Below, piece by piece: positions 1 through 12,337 of a DNA stretch of 64,000 bases. This DNA comes from Vanilla planifolia. Its lineage: Eukaryota > Streptophyta > Magnoliopsida > Asparagales > Orchidaceae. The notes below the pieces were generated by a model. The model made no database searches. It worked only from the letters and a program-made list of their open reading frames with translations, and was not told the origin of the DNA. The stretch lies in the NCBI GenBank assembly GCA_023846275.1, contig CM043871.1, positions 30,410,569 to 30,474,568 of the forward strand, in the 5' to 3' direction. The position numbers and the translations under genes are program-made. Every line of letters begins with the position of its first letter. Position 1 is the stretch's first letter.

Positions 1-670
1 TCCTTTTGCCTTTTTATTGAGGATAGTGTTATTTTGACATGTGGTTTCTTGCATTCAAAAGACATCACATTCTAAATCTTCTTTTTGTTTTCCTCCTTTT
101 ATTTGTTTGAGAATCATGTTTTTTGTGGCCATTGAGTATCTGCTATTCTTCTTTATCCAAGAGTTGAGCCATTTTGTGATCTTTTGATGTCTTTTTTGTT
201 TTGCACTCAAATTATTTGCTTGATTATTCCACTTCCTCTTGAAGGATGGATATGCTAGCTTTTAGGCCAAGGGTCTTCTTGTGCAAAGACTTGATGTTGT
301 CTTATTTTTTTGTCTTCTTGATCTCCATTTTGTAAGTTGTGAGTGAACCTAGTAGCATGTTGAGATAAGAGGTGAGTTTGAGCTTAAACTATGACAATTG
401 CTTTTTCACCTTTTATGTCAGAATAATTTCTTTGACCAATTCTTTATTTATAAAATTCTAAGGAAATTAAATTATACATTATTATAGAATTAAATATATC
501 CTTATTGAATTCTTCAATTTTTTTATAAGGGAGAATGAGAAATTTGCTTATGTGATTTTATTGATTTAAATTTTGAGGATGCAAAATTAAGGTCTAATTA
601 TGAAAAAAGATATACGGATTGTCTCATACTGAATGGAGTCCGATTGAAACAAAACAAACATCGTTATGCT
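1..670. other. AT-rich intergenic DNA
   Basis: T-rich, low-complexity sequence with no open reading frame of note, no recognised repeat structure and no RNA gene. Nothing can be assigned here. Confidence 0.6.
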
Positions 671-1047
671 AAAATATTATTTGCATATGTTTGATGTAGT
701 ACGGATTATTAAAATTAGGACATTACATGTGATATCGACATTCTGGCATGAATATTATATCGTATATCTGATGTAGTATTGATTGTTAAAATTAAAACAT
801 TGCATATGAATTAGGCACCCTAATATAAATATTATATACATATGCTTGATGTGTTGCAGATTGTTAAAATTAAGATCTTATATGTGAATTCTACAAATTA
901 TATGATATTAATGAATTGATTCAGTACTGTTTTATATAACTATATGAGAATATATACTTGTAACTAGAAATAAACATTCTAAAATGAATATTATATACCT
1001 ATGTCTGATGTAGTACTTGTTAAAATTAAGACCTTATATGTGAATTT
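671..1047. repeat. Four degenerate copies of a ~63-bp repeat
   Basis: A block with the core 'TGATGTAGTA' followed by 'TTGTTAAAATTA' and 'ATATGTGAATT' recurs at about 671-733, 750-812, 827-889 and 985-1047. Spacing is irregular (about 79, 77 and 158 bp), so this is a decayed tandem or clustered repeat rather than a clean satellite. No coding potential is visible. Confidence 0.6.
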
Positions 1048-1112
1048 TGCACAAAACATGTGATATTGATGTACTAATATTGTGCTATTATATATAACTA
1101 CGAAAACTTGTA

Positions 1113-2425
1113 TTTGTAACTAGATGTCTTTAATGTTGATAAATTGCAAATATGAAATTGTTTGACATGATTAATTGTGTAAGCATGATATTGATGTGTT
1201 GATGCAAACACATATATCTAGTTGAATACTATGAAAAATGAGAAATGTACATGTGAAAATAAATTAAAAAAATTGTCGTTGTGAAGTAGCTAGTGGCTAG
1301 TGTGTCACGTGGTTGACATTGCCATTGTGAGGTGACTAGTGATCATTGGGCTGTATTATTGTAATTTACTACAAATATATTGTCATTGAAAAAAATATAA
1401 AAAGATTGAGTATGATTATGCAAGAAACTATGATTGATAAATCAATTAAAAGGGGTTTATAAAATAAAGATACCGACTGACTGTCATGAGAGAGAGCAGC
1501 TACATTGGCCAACGTAAAGTTTATTTAGTTAAGTAAAAATAGACCCCAATAAACAAGACTATTAAAAAAAGTTTGAAAATATAATAAAAAGTTGTACGTG
1601 TTTGTTATTTTTTTATAGTCTTTTTAATGTTGTTAAATTATTATATGAAATTGTTTGGCATGATTAATTATGTAAGCATCATATTGATTTATTGATATAA
1701 AAATATACATCTTTTTAAATGCTATAAAATGAGGATTCTACATGTGAATAAAAGAAATGAATGATACTTGAATATTTTTAAAATGACATTAATGAAAAGT
1801 AAATTCTAAAAAAATTAAAATGTGTTGTTCTTTGTTGCTTGTGGCCAGTGTGCCGAAAGGTTGAGAATATCGCCGATTTGTGGCAAGTGCTCCACATGGT
1901 TGATATTTGTCGTCGTGTAGTGGCTAGTGGCTATTATGCTACAAGATTAAGATATTGTGATCGTGAGGTGGCTAACGGCCAGTGTGTCACATGGTTGACT
2001 TTTGTCATAGTGAGATGACTAGTGGCCAGTGTGCCACAAGATTGAGACATTCTCGTTGTGAGGTGGTTAGCAGCCAGTATGCTACAAGATTGAGATTTGC
2101 TGTCGTGAGGAGGTTAGTGGCTAGTGGGTTGCACTATCAAGATTTGTCGTAGAGATATGGATATTAAAAATATTAAAATGCAGAGTATGAATATATATAA
2201 AAATATGATATGATAAATTAATAAATGAGATTTTCGTTGTAACTAAGTAAATTAAAATGAGGATTTTGACTAACAACCCTGTGAGAGGAAGGGAACAACA
2301 GCACTAATCATGATAAGGTTTTCTTAGTTATGTAAAAACAGTTGGTAAACAAGACCACATTAAGAAAAAGTTTGAAATATAAAAAAGAGAAAGTTGCATG
2401 TGCTTGTCATATATTTTAGAGTTTA
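1113..2425. repeat. Tandem duplication of a ~0.5-kb block
   Basis: Two consecutive blocks (about 1113-1612 and 1613-2425) share the same order of landmarks: a 'TTTAATGTTG' start, a 'GAAATTGTTTG.CATGATTAATT' segment, a GTG/GGCTAGTG-rich segment, then a 'GTTAAGTAAAAA'-like segment and an 'AAAAAGTTTGAAA' end. The copies are clearly diverged. The second is longer, mainly because its GTGGCTAGTG segment has expanded into a minisatellite. Block edges are approximate. Confidence 0.6.
1841..2155. repeat. ~48-bp minisatellite, about 6.5 units
   Basis: Units of 46-48 bp begin with variants of 'GTGGCCAGTGTGCCACAAG' followed by a 'TTGAGATATTGTCGT'-like half and 'GTGAGGTGGCTA'. About seven units are recognisable, each with several substitutions. 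Two related units occur in the upstream duplicate near 1284-1370, so the array grew after or during the larger duplication. It is GC-richer than its surroundings. Confidence 0.75.
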
Positions 2426-3129
2426 TAGAATGTTTTTATTTATAGCATATCATACTTCTTTTTATATTGTAATATGAATAAGATTCTATTTTCTTATCTG
2501 TTATGATTGATGTTTGTGATTAGATTTGACATGATTTTACCAAATTATTACTTATTTTATATATTTATTTATTGTTAGAGATGACTTTCTAAATCAATGA
2601 TAGTTAACTTAGCCTTTCTTTGACATTAATATTTCAAACATATTTGAATCCCAATAAAAAAATCATATATAAGAATAGCTTATAAGAAAAATTAAACTTA
2701 CAAATGTTTGCATTAGAAGAGTTGAGTCGAATAACTTGTTAATTATGCAGTAAACTCAATATTGTATATGTATGTTAAAACTAGATATAATATTATAAGA
2801 AACTTTAGAAATTATGACATGTGGTTATTGTGATGATTTCAATTTATAGTTATTAGATTTAATTATTTACTGTTCATCGTTGTGGATATAAACTGCATGA
2901 TTATTATATTGTAGATATAAATGTTATATTGATGTGTTTGTAAATTGAAGAATGTACAAAATCGAAGAAAGGTTCTGTTAGTTTAAATTCTGAAATTTGG
3001 AAAACAAATTATATTGAATATTTGATAAAAAAATAAAGATGTCATATTTGTGGTATTAGAACACAATTTAATTAGAAAAGAATTTGAGCTGATTGAAATT
3101 AGAAAAGAAATAGAGTTTTGTAGAGAAGA
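2426..3129. other. AT-rich intergenic DNA
   Basis: No coding region or repeat was recognised. It lies between the duplicated block and the first LINE fragment. Confidence 0.5.
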
Positions 3130-5085
3130 AAAAAATGAGGGTCATCACACAAAATCTTGCAAAGTTTCGTAAAAAGTTAAGAATAACATGATACAATTTT
3201 CTCTTTCTCAAATGGCCTGGAACGATAATTTGATCATTGTTGGAGAGAATTTAAAGCTAAATAACCCCCATGCAAATAATCAAAATATTGGAATTAATGG
3301 CAATGTTGGATGAAAACAATAATTTACCATTAAGAGAAATGGAAGTCAATGAATGCAGAGCAAATTGTAAACACCTTAGATGAAGGATTTAAGCTTTAAT
3401 ACTGAGGATTCCAGTGAACCTTGTGTGCACACACAAGATGTTTGTGATTATACCTAAGCGACAGTGGATGAAAAGTGTTTAACGAGTAATTTTGAAGCTC
3501 AAATTCCATCTAAAGTTAGTTATAAGGAGGCCTTCGTGCGGGACAAAAGACGAAAATTAGTACAACATTCTTGATTAGAGACCCTTTTATTAACTATCTT
3601 GATAAACTATCATATATAGATGTGAAGTTACTTGCTCCAAAAGATAAATTACATATTATTAATGACGAAATCTATTTCTCCAATAAGGTGTGTGAAAGGA
3701 GAATTACCTATCACTTAAATGATCTTGTAGGCAGAGTCTATAGTGACCTTTTATCTTTTTAATGTTTAGTGAAAATTTTGCAATATCAGTGGGGTCACTT
3801 GTGTGGATTCATAGTTCTTGACCTGATGGTTGGGTACTTCTGTTTATATTTTGAGTCTACTGCGAATAAAGATTATGTTTGGTTGGGGGGGCCCATGGCA
3901 AGTTGTTGGTCAAACAATGGGTTTGGACATGTGAACCTCGGAGTTCAAATGTAGTTCTTCTGTAATAATGTGTGCATCGATTTGGATAGGATTTTTGTCA
4001 CTCCTATTCATTTATAGGGATAGAGAATATTCTGTGGATTGCTAAAGCTGTTAGAGACCCAATACAGATTGACGTGTGGACTACGGACATGCAATGATCT
4101 TCTTTTGCAAAGATTTGTGTCTAGATGGATTTATTGAAATCACTTAAATTTGGGATGTAAATTAACAGAATCTTGGGATTCTCATTTCAACATTTTTAAT
4201 ACAAGGGATTACCTATTATATGTTTTTCTTGTGATAGGATAGGGTATGCCACTATAACATGTATAAGTCTAGCTTGCTGGTATTGTTGTCTAAGTGAAGA
4301 AATTGATCAAAAGAATAGTAGTGGAGTCAAAAAATATAGTTGAAAACAAGACAACATAACGAGCATAAACAAAGGTTTGGGACTTGGATGATGGGTCAAC
4401 CAAAGAATAGATGCACAAATGCAGCTGCTCAGTTGAGGAGGGCTGCAATGGGTAAGAAAATAAATAGGCAGGGGGCTGAATAGTATTATAAATCTAATAA
4501 TACATTGGAGGTACCACAAAAAGATAGATCGAGCATTAGGTAGGAGGGGCTTAGAGGTTGTATGTATAAATCTGAGTGGGTACTGAAGTTAAAATCATAG
4601 GGAGATAATTAATACTCAAACTTTTCAATTAACAAGCACAACTCACCAACAGAGAAGTTTAGTAGGGATAGGGAGGTTGTTCTTCTAGTTTCTTCCCACA
4701 CTTACGAGTTGTTAGTTGATCAATAGTTGGTAGTAACTAGCACTTTCAATTCAATCAATGAAACTGTCCCGCTCGATGTTGTAGATAAGGATAAAGGCAT
4801 TGTCGTTTAAATTTATCATGACAAAGAAAATAAATAACAATAGAGGGATATGGGTTTTTCAATTAACTTGGAAAACAAAAATGAAAAGGTTGCAAAAAAG
4901 GAATGCTTCTGCTTGTAAGAGAAGAGAAGTATGCTGTGTTTTTCATAACCCAGTCATTACTTTAACTTTATCGTTGGTAGTCTGTTAGGATTGAAGATAA
5001 TTCTTATTTGGGAGTATTGTAAGTATTATTTGGGCACTAATAATTTATACTCATTCTTATTTAGAATAGCAGCAGTTCCTTACAG
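3130..5085 (+). mobile_element. LINE (L1-type) ORF1 fragment, copy A
   Basis: Remains of a plant L1-type LINE ORF1. Translated pieces align in order with the reverse-strand copy B at 5640-7745: an N-terminal lysine-rich part near 3150-3240, a middle part near 3560-3960 and a DUF4283-like stretch near 4030-4140 (pattern F-A-K-I-C-V-x-M-D). A zinc-knuckle-like CFSC...C motif lies near 4220-4260 and a basic C-terminal part near 4500-5000. Many stops and frame changes interrupt it, so it is an old, dead copy. No poly(A) or target-site duplication was found. The family call rests on recognition of the DUF4283 plus zinc-knuckle layout and on the match to copy B. Confidence 0.65.
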
Positions 5086-5639
5086 TGGAAGGAAGTTGTA
5101 GTTTTTTTCCCCCCATGGATGGTAATGGGTCCATTTCAAGCAAATGATCCTCAACCATACAGCAATTATAGCATGACTTATAGAAGTCCAGTAAGGGAAG
5201 TAGCCACTCATCACAAAAAATGCATGCTGCAGCAATTGAAAAAATGAAGCATCCATTTTATGCATTAAAGACAAGCAAGAGAGGCCATTCATCCAATTTT
5301 GAAAATGTGTTTCACATTTGGCAAGCCATAGAGTGTAGCAACATTAATACTATATTGATAGTTAATCCATTTCTTAGTTCTGAACAATAAGCAGTTGAGA
5401 ACATACCTGTAATGGAATGAACTATAGTCCCAGGAACTCCTGAATCACTATGAATACTTCTAAATTTTCAACCCCCAGTGACGTAGTTGAATTTGTGAGA
5501 AGTCCAAGCTTGACACCTTTTTATGTGAATAAACCATAAACTAGTTGCTTAAGACTCCCCAAATATGTGAATTGATAGGTGGGTGCAACCCGAGCCAAAA
5601 CAACAAAGGTAGTAGTAGTTTTCTCTAAGTAGGAATAAA
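5086..5639. other. Spacer between inverted LINE copies
   Basis: About 550 bp separates the two inverted copies. A 70-codon reverse-strand open frame lies at 5080-5292 and has no recognisable motif. The spacer could hold LINE sequence downstream of ORF1 in copy B, but this was not confirmed. Confidence 0.4.
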
Positions 5640-7745
5640 AATGAGTATATTATTAGTGCCCAAATGATGTCTGCAGTACTCTCAAATAAGAATCTTCAAT
5701 CTTAGCAAACTAGAAACGATGAAATCACTTAAAGTAATCACTGTGTTATGAAAATTATAACACACTTCTCTTCCCTTATTGATAGGAGTATTCCTTTCTT
5801 ACAACATTTTGATTTTGATTTTGATTTTTCAAACCAATCGAGAACCCTCATCCCTTGATTATTGTTTATTTTCTTTGACATGACAAATTTAAACAATTTC
5901 TTTACCATTGTCCACGACATTAGGCGAGACAACTTTATTGATTGTATTGGACATGTTGGTTTTTACGAACTGTTGATTAACTAATAACTTCTGAGTATGG
6001 GAAGAAATGCTAAGGATAGCCTCCCTATCCCTATTGAATTTTCCTATTGATGAGTTGCACTTCTTAATTGGAAAGTTTAAATGTTGACTATCTCTCTTTG
6101 ATTTCAGTTTCAATACTCGCTTAGGTTTGTGCATACCTTCTCTAAGCCCTTTCTGCTTAGTGCTTGACCTGCCTTTTTGTGGTATATCCAATGTATTATT
6201 AGATTTATAATACTATTCAGTCTTATGCTTATTTATTTCCTTGCCCATTTTAGCATTCCTTGACTATAGAGTTGTATTTGTGCATCTCTTCCTTGATTGG
6301 ACCATCATTCAAGGCCTAAACCCTTGTTTCTGCTCATCATGTTGCTCTGTTTTCAGCCATATCTTTTCGATCCTATTGCCATTTTACTGATCGATTTCTT
6401 CATTTAGAGAACTAGTACTTCCAACTAATGTAGACTACTCTATTGGCAAGCTAAAGGCGCATGTGTCAGTAGTATGCCCTTTCTTACCACAAGTGAAATA
6501 TATAATAGATAACTTCTTATATTCAAAATGTTAGAATGAGCGCCTTAGGAGTCTATTGATTCACATCTCAAATTTAAGTGGTTTTGATAAATCCATCTAG
6601 ACATAAATCCTTGTAAAGAAAGACCATTGCATGTTCATAATCCAAAAGTCAATCTGTATTGTGTTTCCAATAATTTTAGCAATCTGCATAATATTCTCCA
6701 TGTCTCAATATATGTGTGGGAACAATGAGAATCAGATCCTAACCGATGCACATATAATCGCAGAAGTACGATGCTTGAGCTTTGACATGTCTAAACCCAT
6801 TGTTTGGCCAAACTTGCCACGAACCAAACATAGTTTTTGTCCACAGTAGACTCAAAATATAAATAAAAGCACTAGTCGTTAGGTCAAGCATCTTGAATTC
6901 ATACAAATGAGCCCACCGACGTTGCAGAATCATTGCTATTCATTGGAAATATAGTCGGTCCCTGTAGACTCTACCTACAAGATCATGTTGGTGATAAATA
7001 AATCTCTTTTCACATGCATCATTGGAGAGATAGATTTTGTCATTAACATTATGTGATATATCCTTTAGAGCAAGTAACTTCATATCTAAATTTGATAATC
7101 GATCAAGATAATTAGCAAAAGGGCTTTTTTCTTCTTCCCTCCTCCAATGAGGGCATCATTAAAACTAACTTTGGATGAGTTTTGAGCTTCGAGATTACTC
7201 GTCAAACACTTTTCATCTGCAGCCACTTGGACATTATCACAAGCACCCTGTGTGCACACACATGTTCACCATAATCCCCAACTTTGGGGCTTAAATCCTT
7301 CATCTGAGTTTGATTACAATTTGCCATGCATTCATTAATCTCTATTTCACTTAATGGTAATTACTATTTTCTTCCAACATTGTCATTGATTCTCTGCCTT
7401 TTCCTATCGGTATATCACATAGCAAGCTTGATGAGACACCGTCATCTTCATCAGACATGTCTCCTCACAGTAGGCTTCATTCGACTGAGAACATTCATGA
7501 GTTTGAACCGTACCCTTATTAACGTTGTCCTAAACCCTAGTTTTCATTAATCGTCGGTGCCCTCACAGCAGGAACATTTCCAGCATTTTGGTTATTTGCA
7601 CTGCGGCTATTTGGCTCTGAATTCTCTACAGCATGGATCAAATTATCGTTGTAAGCCGTCTGAGAAGGAGACCGCTTTAGCGTGCTGTTCTTTGTTTTTT
7701 TCGAAACTTTGCGAGACTTTTCCGCCATGATTCATCGTACACCAA
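5640..7745 (-). mobile_element. LINE (L1-type) ORF1 fragment, copy B (inverted)
   Basis: The better-preserved counterpart of copy A, on the reverse strand. The likely ORF1 start is an ATG at 7728-7726, giving MAEKSRKVSKKTK and a 63-codon open stretch. Further open stretches lie at 6739-6933 (ending of a GPWQVWPNNGF-type DUF4283 segment) and 5889-6191 (basic tail). A zinc knuckle of the form FTCGKKGHTTDTC lies near 6440-6500. It is broken by several frame changes and stops, so it is a fossil, but less decayed than copy A. The two copies run toward each other (3' ends facing), so an RNA crossing both could fold into a long imperfect hairpin. Confidence 0.7.
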
Positions 7746-7869
7746 AATGCAGTCAGATAGCTATTTATTCCTTTACCATTTCTAGTGTCGCCAGAGCACA
7801 ACTTGATGCAAAATAATAGTAGAAATTCACTGTCGTCCATCAACGTCATCATTCATACGCCATCGCCGT

Positions 7870-8830
7870 CCTCAAGTTTTCGTTCGCAAAGTCTGGGTTC
7901 TGCCAATATGAAAGTGCTAATCGTTTCAAGGCTCAACTTGTTATTAAAGGATTCACACTATCTTGTAGATTCAATTATGAAGAAACCTTGGCTTTGGTAA
8001 CTAAATTGAAAACAATGCAAGTTCTCTTATTCTAAACGACAAATTTTGATTGACCACTCTACCAATTAGATGTCATAGGTGTTTTTTTAAATAGAGACTT
8101 AGATGAAGAAGTATACATGAGTATTCTTCTTGGATTTAAGACATGCCACAATTAACGTAGCCTATAAATTGAGAAGACGTTTATATGAACTTTACCAGTC
8201 CTTAAGGCCTAATTTGACAGATTTACACAAGTGATCAAGCAATATAGATATTCATAATGTTAGACAGATTACACTTTTAAATGCTCATATAAAGGGAGGA
8301 TTATCATTCTATTATATATGTGATTCACATTATTTTGTTAAGTGATTTTGAGTAGAAGATTATCTTTTTTAAGAGCCTACTTGCCAGAGCATTTGAAACC
8401 AAAGACTTAGGGTGCCTTAAATACTTTTTCACAATGAAATTGTTTGGTCGAAAGCATTACTTTAATTATCTGTAAAAGAAATATGTTTTAGATTTTTTAA
8501 AAGAAACAAGAGTGCTTGTGTAAGCCAATGCATACCCTCATGAACTTAACAAAGAAACTAGGAATCAAAGATTTTACGTATGTTGCTAAAAGTAGATATC
8601 AGAGGCTTAATAAATAACTTATGTACTTATCTCACAAAAGACTTAACATTGGTTTCTCTATTAATATATGAGTTAATTCATAAAAAATCCAAATATAAAA
8701 CAAATGGATGTAGTCTATGAGATCTTGAGATATTTAAGAAGCTAACATTAAGAAGAATCTTGTATTTCAAAAACTTATCACTTAGAAACTTCAAAATATA
8801 TAATAATATTGATTGGGCTTGATTAGTAAA
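7870..8830 (+). mobile_element. Ty1-copia retrotransposon fossil (RT-RNase H part)
   Basis: Conceptual translation shows the order of a copia reverse transcriptase. A 'KARLV.KGF' segment is followed by 'NYEET.A.V', then an 'LDV..VFLN.DL.EEVYM' segment, the 'KLRR.LYEL.QS' segment, 'ETKDLG.LKYF', and an 'RILRYLK'-like RNase H entry. Only part of pol is present; no LTRs were recognised at its ends. It is clearly broken, with roughly ten or more interruptions, and looks old. It abuts the LINE copy B. Confidence 0.7.
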
Positions 8831-9378
8831 ATATCTGAGATCAATCTTGTATGTTATTGAACTTTTAATCTGTATGAATTATTTGATGATACCAACATTT
8901 TTTTATTTTATTAATATATTTTTTAAATGATTTAAATAACGTATCTAAAAAAATGAATAGGTGAACTCAATTAGAGAAGCTTGATTTTGACTCAAACATC
9001 TCAATAATGGTGTTTGGTGAGAACATAATTGACACCAAATATAAAATTTGAGCAAACAAAGAGTTGAATATTTTTTGAATCATTTTTATTTGTTTTAGAA
9101 TGTAAGTTATTTAACAATTTTAGTAAAACATTAGGGCAATGTTGTGTGTTTGCATGTGAGTGATAGAAACTTTTAATACCATCATTGTACTCATATAAGT
9201 TTAGTTTAAGGCATGCATCCAAATAAGATTTTCTATTCCTAAGAATTGTTTTATCAAAACATAAAACCAATAGGTTGTATTTACAAAATATGTGCAAAAT
9301 AATTGACATACAAAACTTTAAAAATATGCAAGATTGACTAGAAAAGCATTTTGTTAAGTATGAGAAAACTCGAGAATT
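8831..9378. other. AT-rich DNA after the copia fossil
   Basis: A reverse-strand open frame of 102 codons lies at 9001-9309, but it has no recognisable motif, AT-driven composition and no support from splicing. It is not called a gene. Confidence 0.4.
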
Positions 9379-9594
9379 TTGTATAGTACGTTAATATTTA
9401 ATGTATAATACAATTATTACAAATTTGTAGAAATCGTACAATACTATCTTTGGATTGTACGAAACGATTAGTACAGTTTGGTGGAGATCCTATAATATCA
9501 TCACTAGATTGTATGATACAATTAATACAAATTGTTGGTGATTGTATGATATTATTTTTGGGTTGTATAGTATCATTAATTCATGTTCTAAGTA
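9379..9594. repeat. Four tandem 54-bp repeats with palindromic cores
   Basis: Units start at 9379, 9433, 9487 and 9541, exactly 54 bp apart. Each holds two 'TTGTATGATAC'-type quasi-palindromes (variants TCGTACAATAC, TTGTATAGTACG, ATTGTATGATATT) separated by an ~16-bp linker. Units are diverged from one another by many substitutions but keep period and palindromes. The flank 'GAGAATTTTGTATAGTAC' just before unit 1 resembles sequences near 29.9-30.25 kb inside intron 1 of the large gene. Confidence 0.75.
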
Positions 9595-12337
9595 ATGATT
9601 GATTTAAATAGATTTTTGTTAAAGTTGATTATAATAATTAAAGAGTTGTTGGGGATGATTAGAGACATTTGGAGATCTCGAAGCTCTATAATGAGAAAAA
9701 AAATTGATGTTTAATTGTATATCTTTAAGAAGCATTTTTTCTTGAAAATTTTCAAAATTTGGCTATGAGGGAAACAAGGTTATTGCAATAGTGAAGAAAC
9801 TTCATCTTTTTTTTTCTTGCTTCAATATATTGCATTGAGCTAAGTTGTATATTTCATTTAAATTTATTTTACATCAACTTAGTGTGTCTCTTGATTATAT
9901 TGTGGGTTAAAGGATTTTGTATTTTGGGCTTTATACATTATATCTTTTGTCCACCATCGTGATAGATATCTTTTCTCATTTATTTTTCAACTCTGAATTT
10001 ATATTTGAAAAAAAGTTTTATAACTTGTGTAAAATGATGTGATAGTAGATTGAACCCAATAACTTGAAATATGTTTATGCGATAAATAAAAGTAGGATTT
10101 CATGTGAATTTAATAAGAAAAATTATGTATTTGTATGTATTCGTCTTGAGAGCTTTATCATTTCAAAGTATAAAAAATTATATGAAGAGTTTATGATCTC
10201 TTTAAAGTGAACAGAAAGAGGAATGCAATTGTATATATTCTAGACTTGTTACATGAAATTTTTATTATCAATTTTTTTACTATGGAAGATTTATTATCAT
10301 ATAGAGGAATTTTGCATGAAAGAAATTTATAGATTAATTTTTTTGCAAGTGGCCCAAGTGATGATTAGCTTTTATATCTTTTAGTGTTAAGTTCTTTTAG
10401 ATTGATTATATCTTAATTGATGAATCTTCTGTTAATTTTGATGCCCTTCATAAGTTCTTAGTTTGTTGGAAAGAATTATCATCATTAGAGGATAACTGGT
10501 TGATAATAGGAGACAGAGAAGTTAGTGCCAGATTTTTTGCTAGACTTCTTGAACTTCAATTCTATGGAGCAGAGTTCTTTTTATTGGGATAGAATTGATG
10601 CAAGAAAGGGTTTGCAAAAGAATCTATGGTATACATAAATTAAGTTAAACATAGACCGTGAACAAAAGCACAAATAATAGTCCAAAAATGTTGAAAAATA
10701 ACTCTAAAGTGCCTCTTTTGGGGTGGTTAATTGTGCTTGAACGTTAAAGGTCATTTATATGAACTGCTACTGCTTTTAAAAGCCTGCCAAGGAGGTTCCT
10801 CCAGGCACCACTTCTGAAGGAGATTATTTAGCTGTACTTTTATGGGATTTGCATGGCTAATTAGTTTTTATGCAAAGCTATTGCATCTAAACAATCTCTT
10901 CTACACTTCTCCAGCCAAAATAGGATGCATTGTCTAAACTAAGTGATATGGACATAGATCTGCAAGATCAATTCTGCCACTGCAAAGTTTTTACTAACTT
11001 GTCCCACAAAAACCAACTGTTGAAGTAGCCAATTCAATTAAAAGTATATGATTCCTAACAAAAAAAATTTTCAAATGGTGATTGTGGACTGTGAAAGCAA
11101 AGGATTTTATAGATTTTATTTGTCATTTCTCCCCAGGTAGAATAGCTACTGTCCTTAATGCAAATTGCATTACACAATGGTTTCTCATATTTTAAACCTT
11201 CCCTCAAAGTTATCTTGTTCTCTTGGGCAATCATCTTTTGAAGTCTTCATGCCTTTATTTTAGCAATTTGATTACCATTGAAAATTTGGGTTTATATTGA
11301 GGACTGTGGAATCAGAAAGGTTCAATTTGGTTTGAAGAATTCATGATTATCGTCAAATGTTATCATGCATCAACCAATATTGGTTTTTCAATTTGCTAAC
11401 CTGGTTACAAGGATGAAATTAAGGTATAGATTTCTTGATGACATGCTTTGTAAAAGAAAAAAAAATGTAATTTTCCAAAAATTATATTCTAACTTGTTTC
11501 CGAGAGTTTTGAATATATTCGGAACAGCTTTCTAAGACTGTTAACCTACTAAATATGAAAGGTTTAGCATATGTTGTTTTGGTTTATTATTTAACTACTG
11601 TTTTTTAACAGTAAGTAGGGTTGCTAATTATATATTTTTTTGGTTTTAAAAACGAAAATAATAATACAAACGTTAAATACCCTAAATCTTCAGGAAAAAT
11701 AAATTTCAAGTTGAACAATAATTTTGTTCTTATTTTGATAATATTGATCATGGGTTTTTGGGTGACGTTTTGAACTAAAATCAATTAAATTATTTCTTTT
11801 TCGAGCACTTATAGAACTTTCATGGCGCTGTCCATAACATATCTTTGTTGCGATACTGGGCGGCAGCTATAACATCAATTTAGTTGGTAGTGTAAAATTA
11901 TAATATCAATTACAGAGGTCTTGTTGTTAAGGCTGTGGTTTATGGATCAGATACATAATCACCTTGTCATCATGAACATGACATTATATTAGTTGGCTAT
12001 TCATATACCCAACTTTCAGGCTTGCACTGCTTAGATGGCTACATGATTTTATGACATGTTTCTCTGGACCTTTTATTCCCCAAATAATTGCTAGAAACAA
12101 CAACACATTTTTTGCCATGACAAGTAGATAATTGAGGAAAATTACGTTGTACTGTCATTTTTTGTATACAAGTAGATTATTTTTAGCTTGTTCACGGATG
12201 TTACCATCTGTGTCTTCAAAAACAAAATTGCAATGAATTTGGTATTTTCTTTCTTCACATCAAGGAGATCTTGTTGTATGATGTTTTATTTTCAAAGCAT
12301 TATCTGTTTGCATTTTTTAACTTGATATTAATGCTAG
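9595..12337. other. Intergenic or intronic AT-rich DNA
   Basis: No gene was recognised in this 2.7 kb. If the three exons downstream belong to a longer gene, some of this would be intron or promoter and may hide short 5' exons. None could be defended. Confidence 0.4.

Noticed and set aside
9001-9309. 102-codon reverse-strand open frame
   Set aside because: AT-driven composition, no motif, no splice or homology support; it sits between a copia fossil and tandem repeats.
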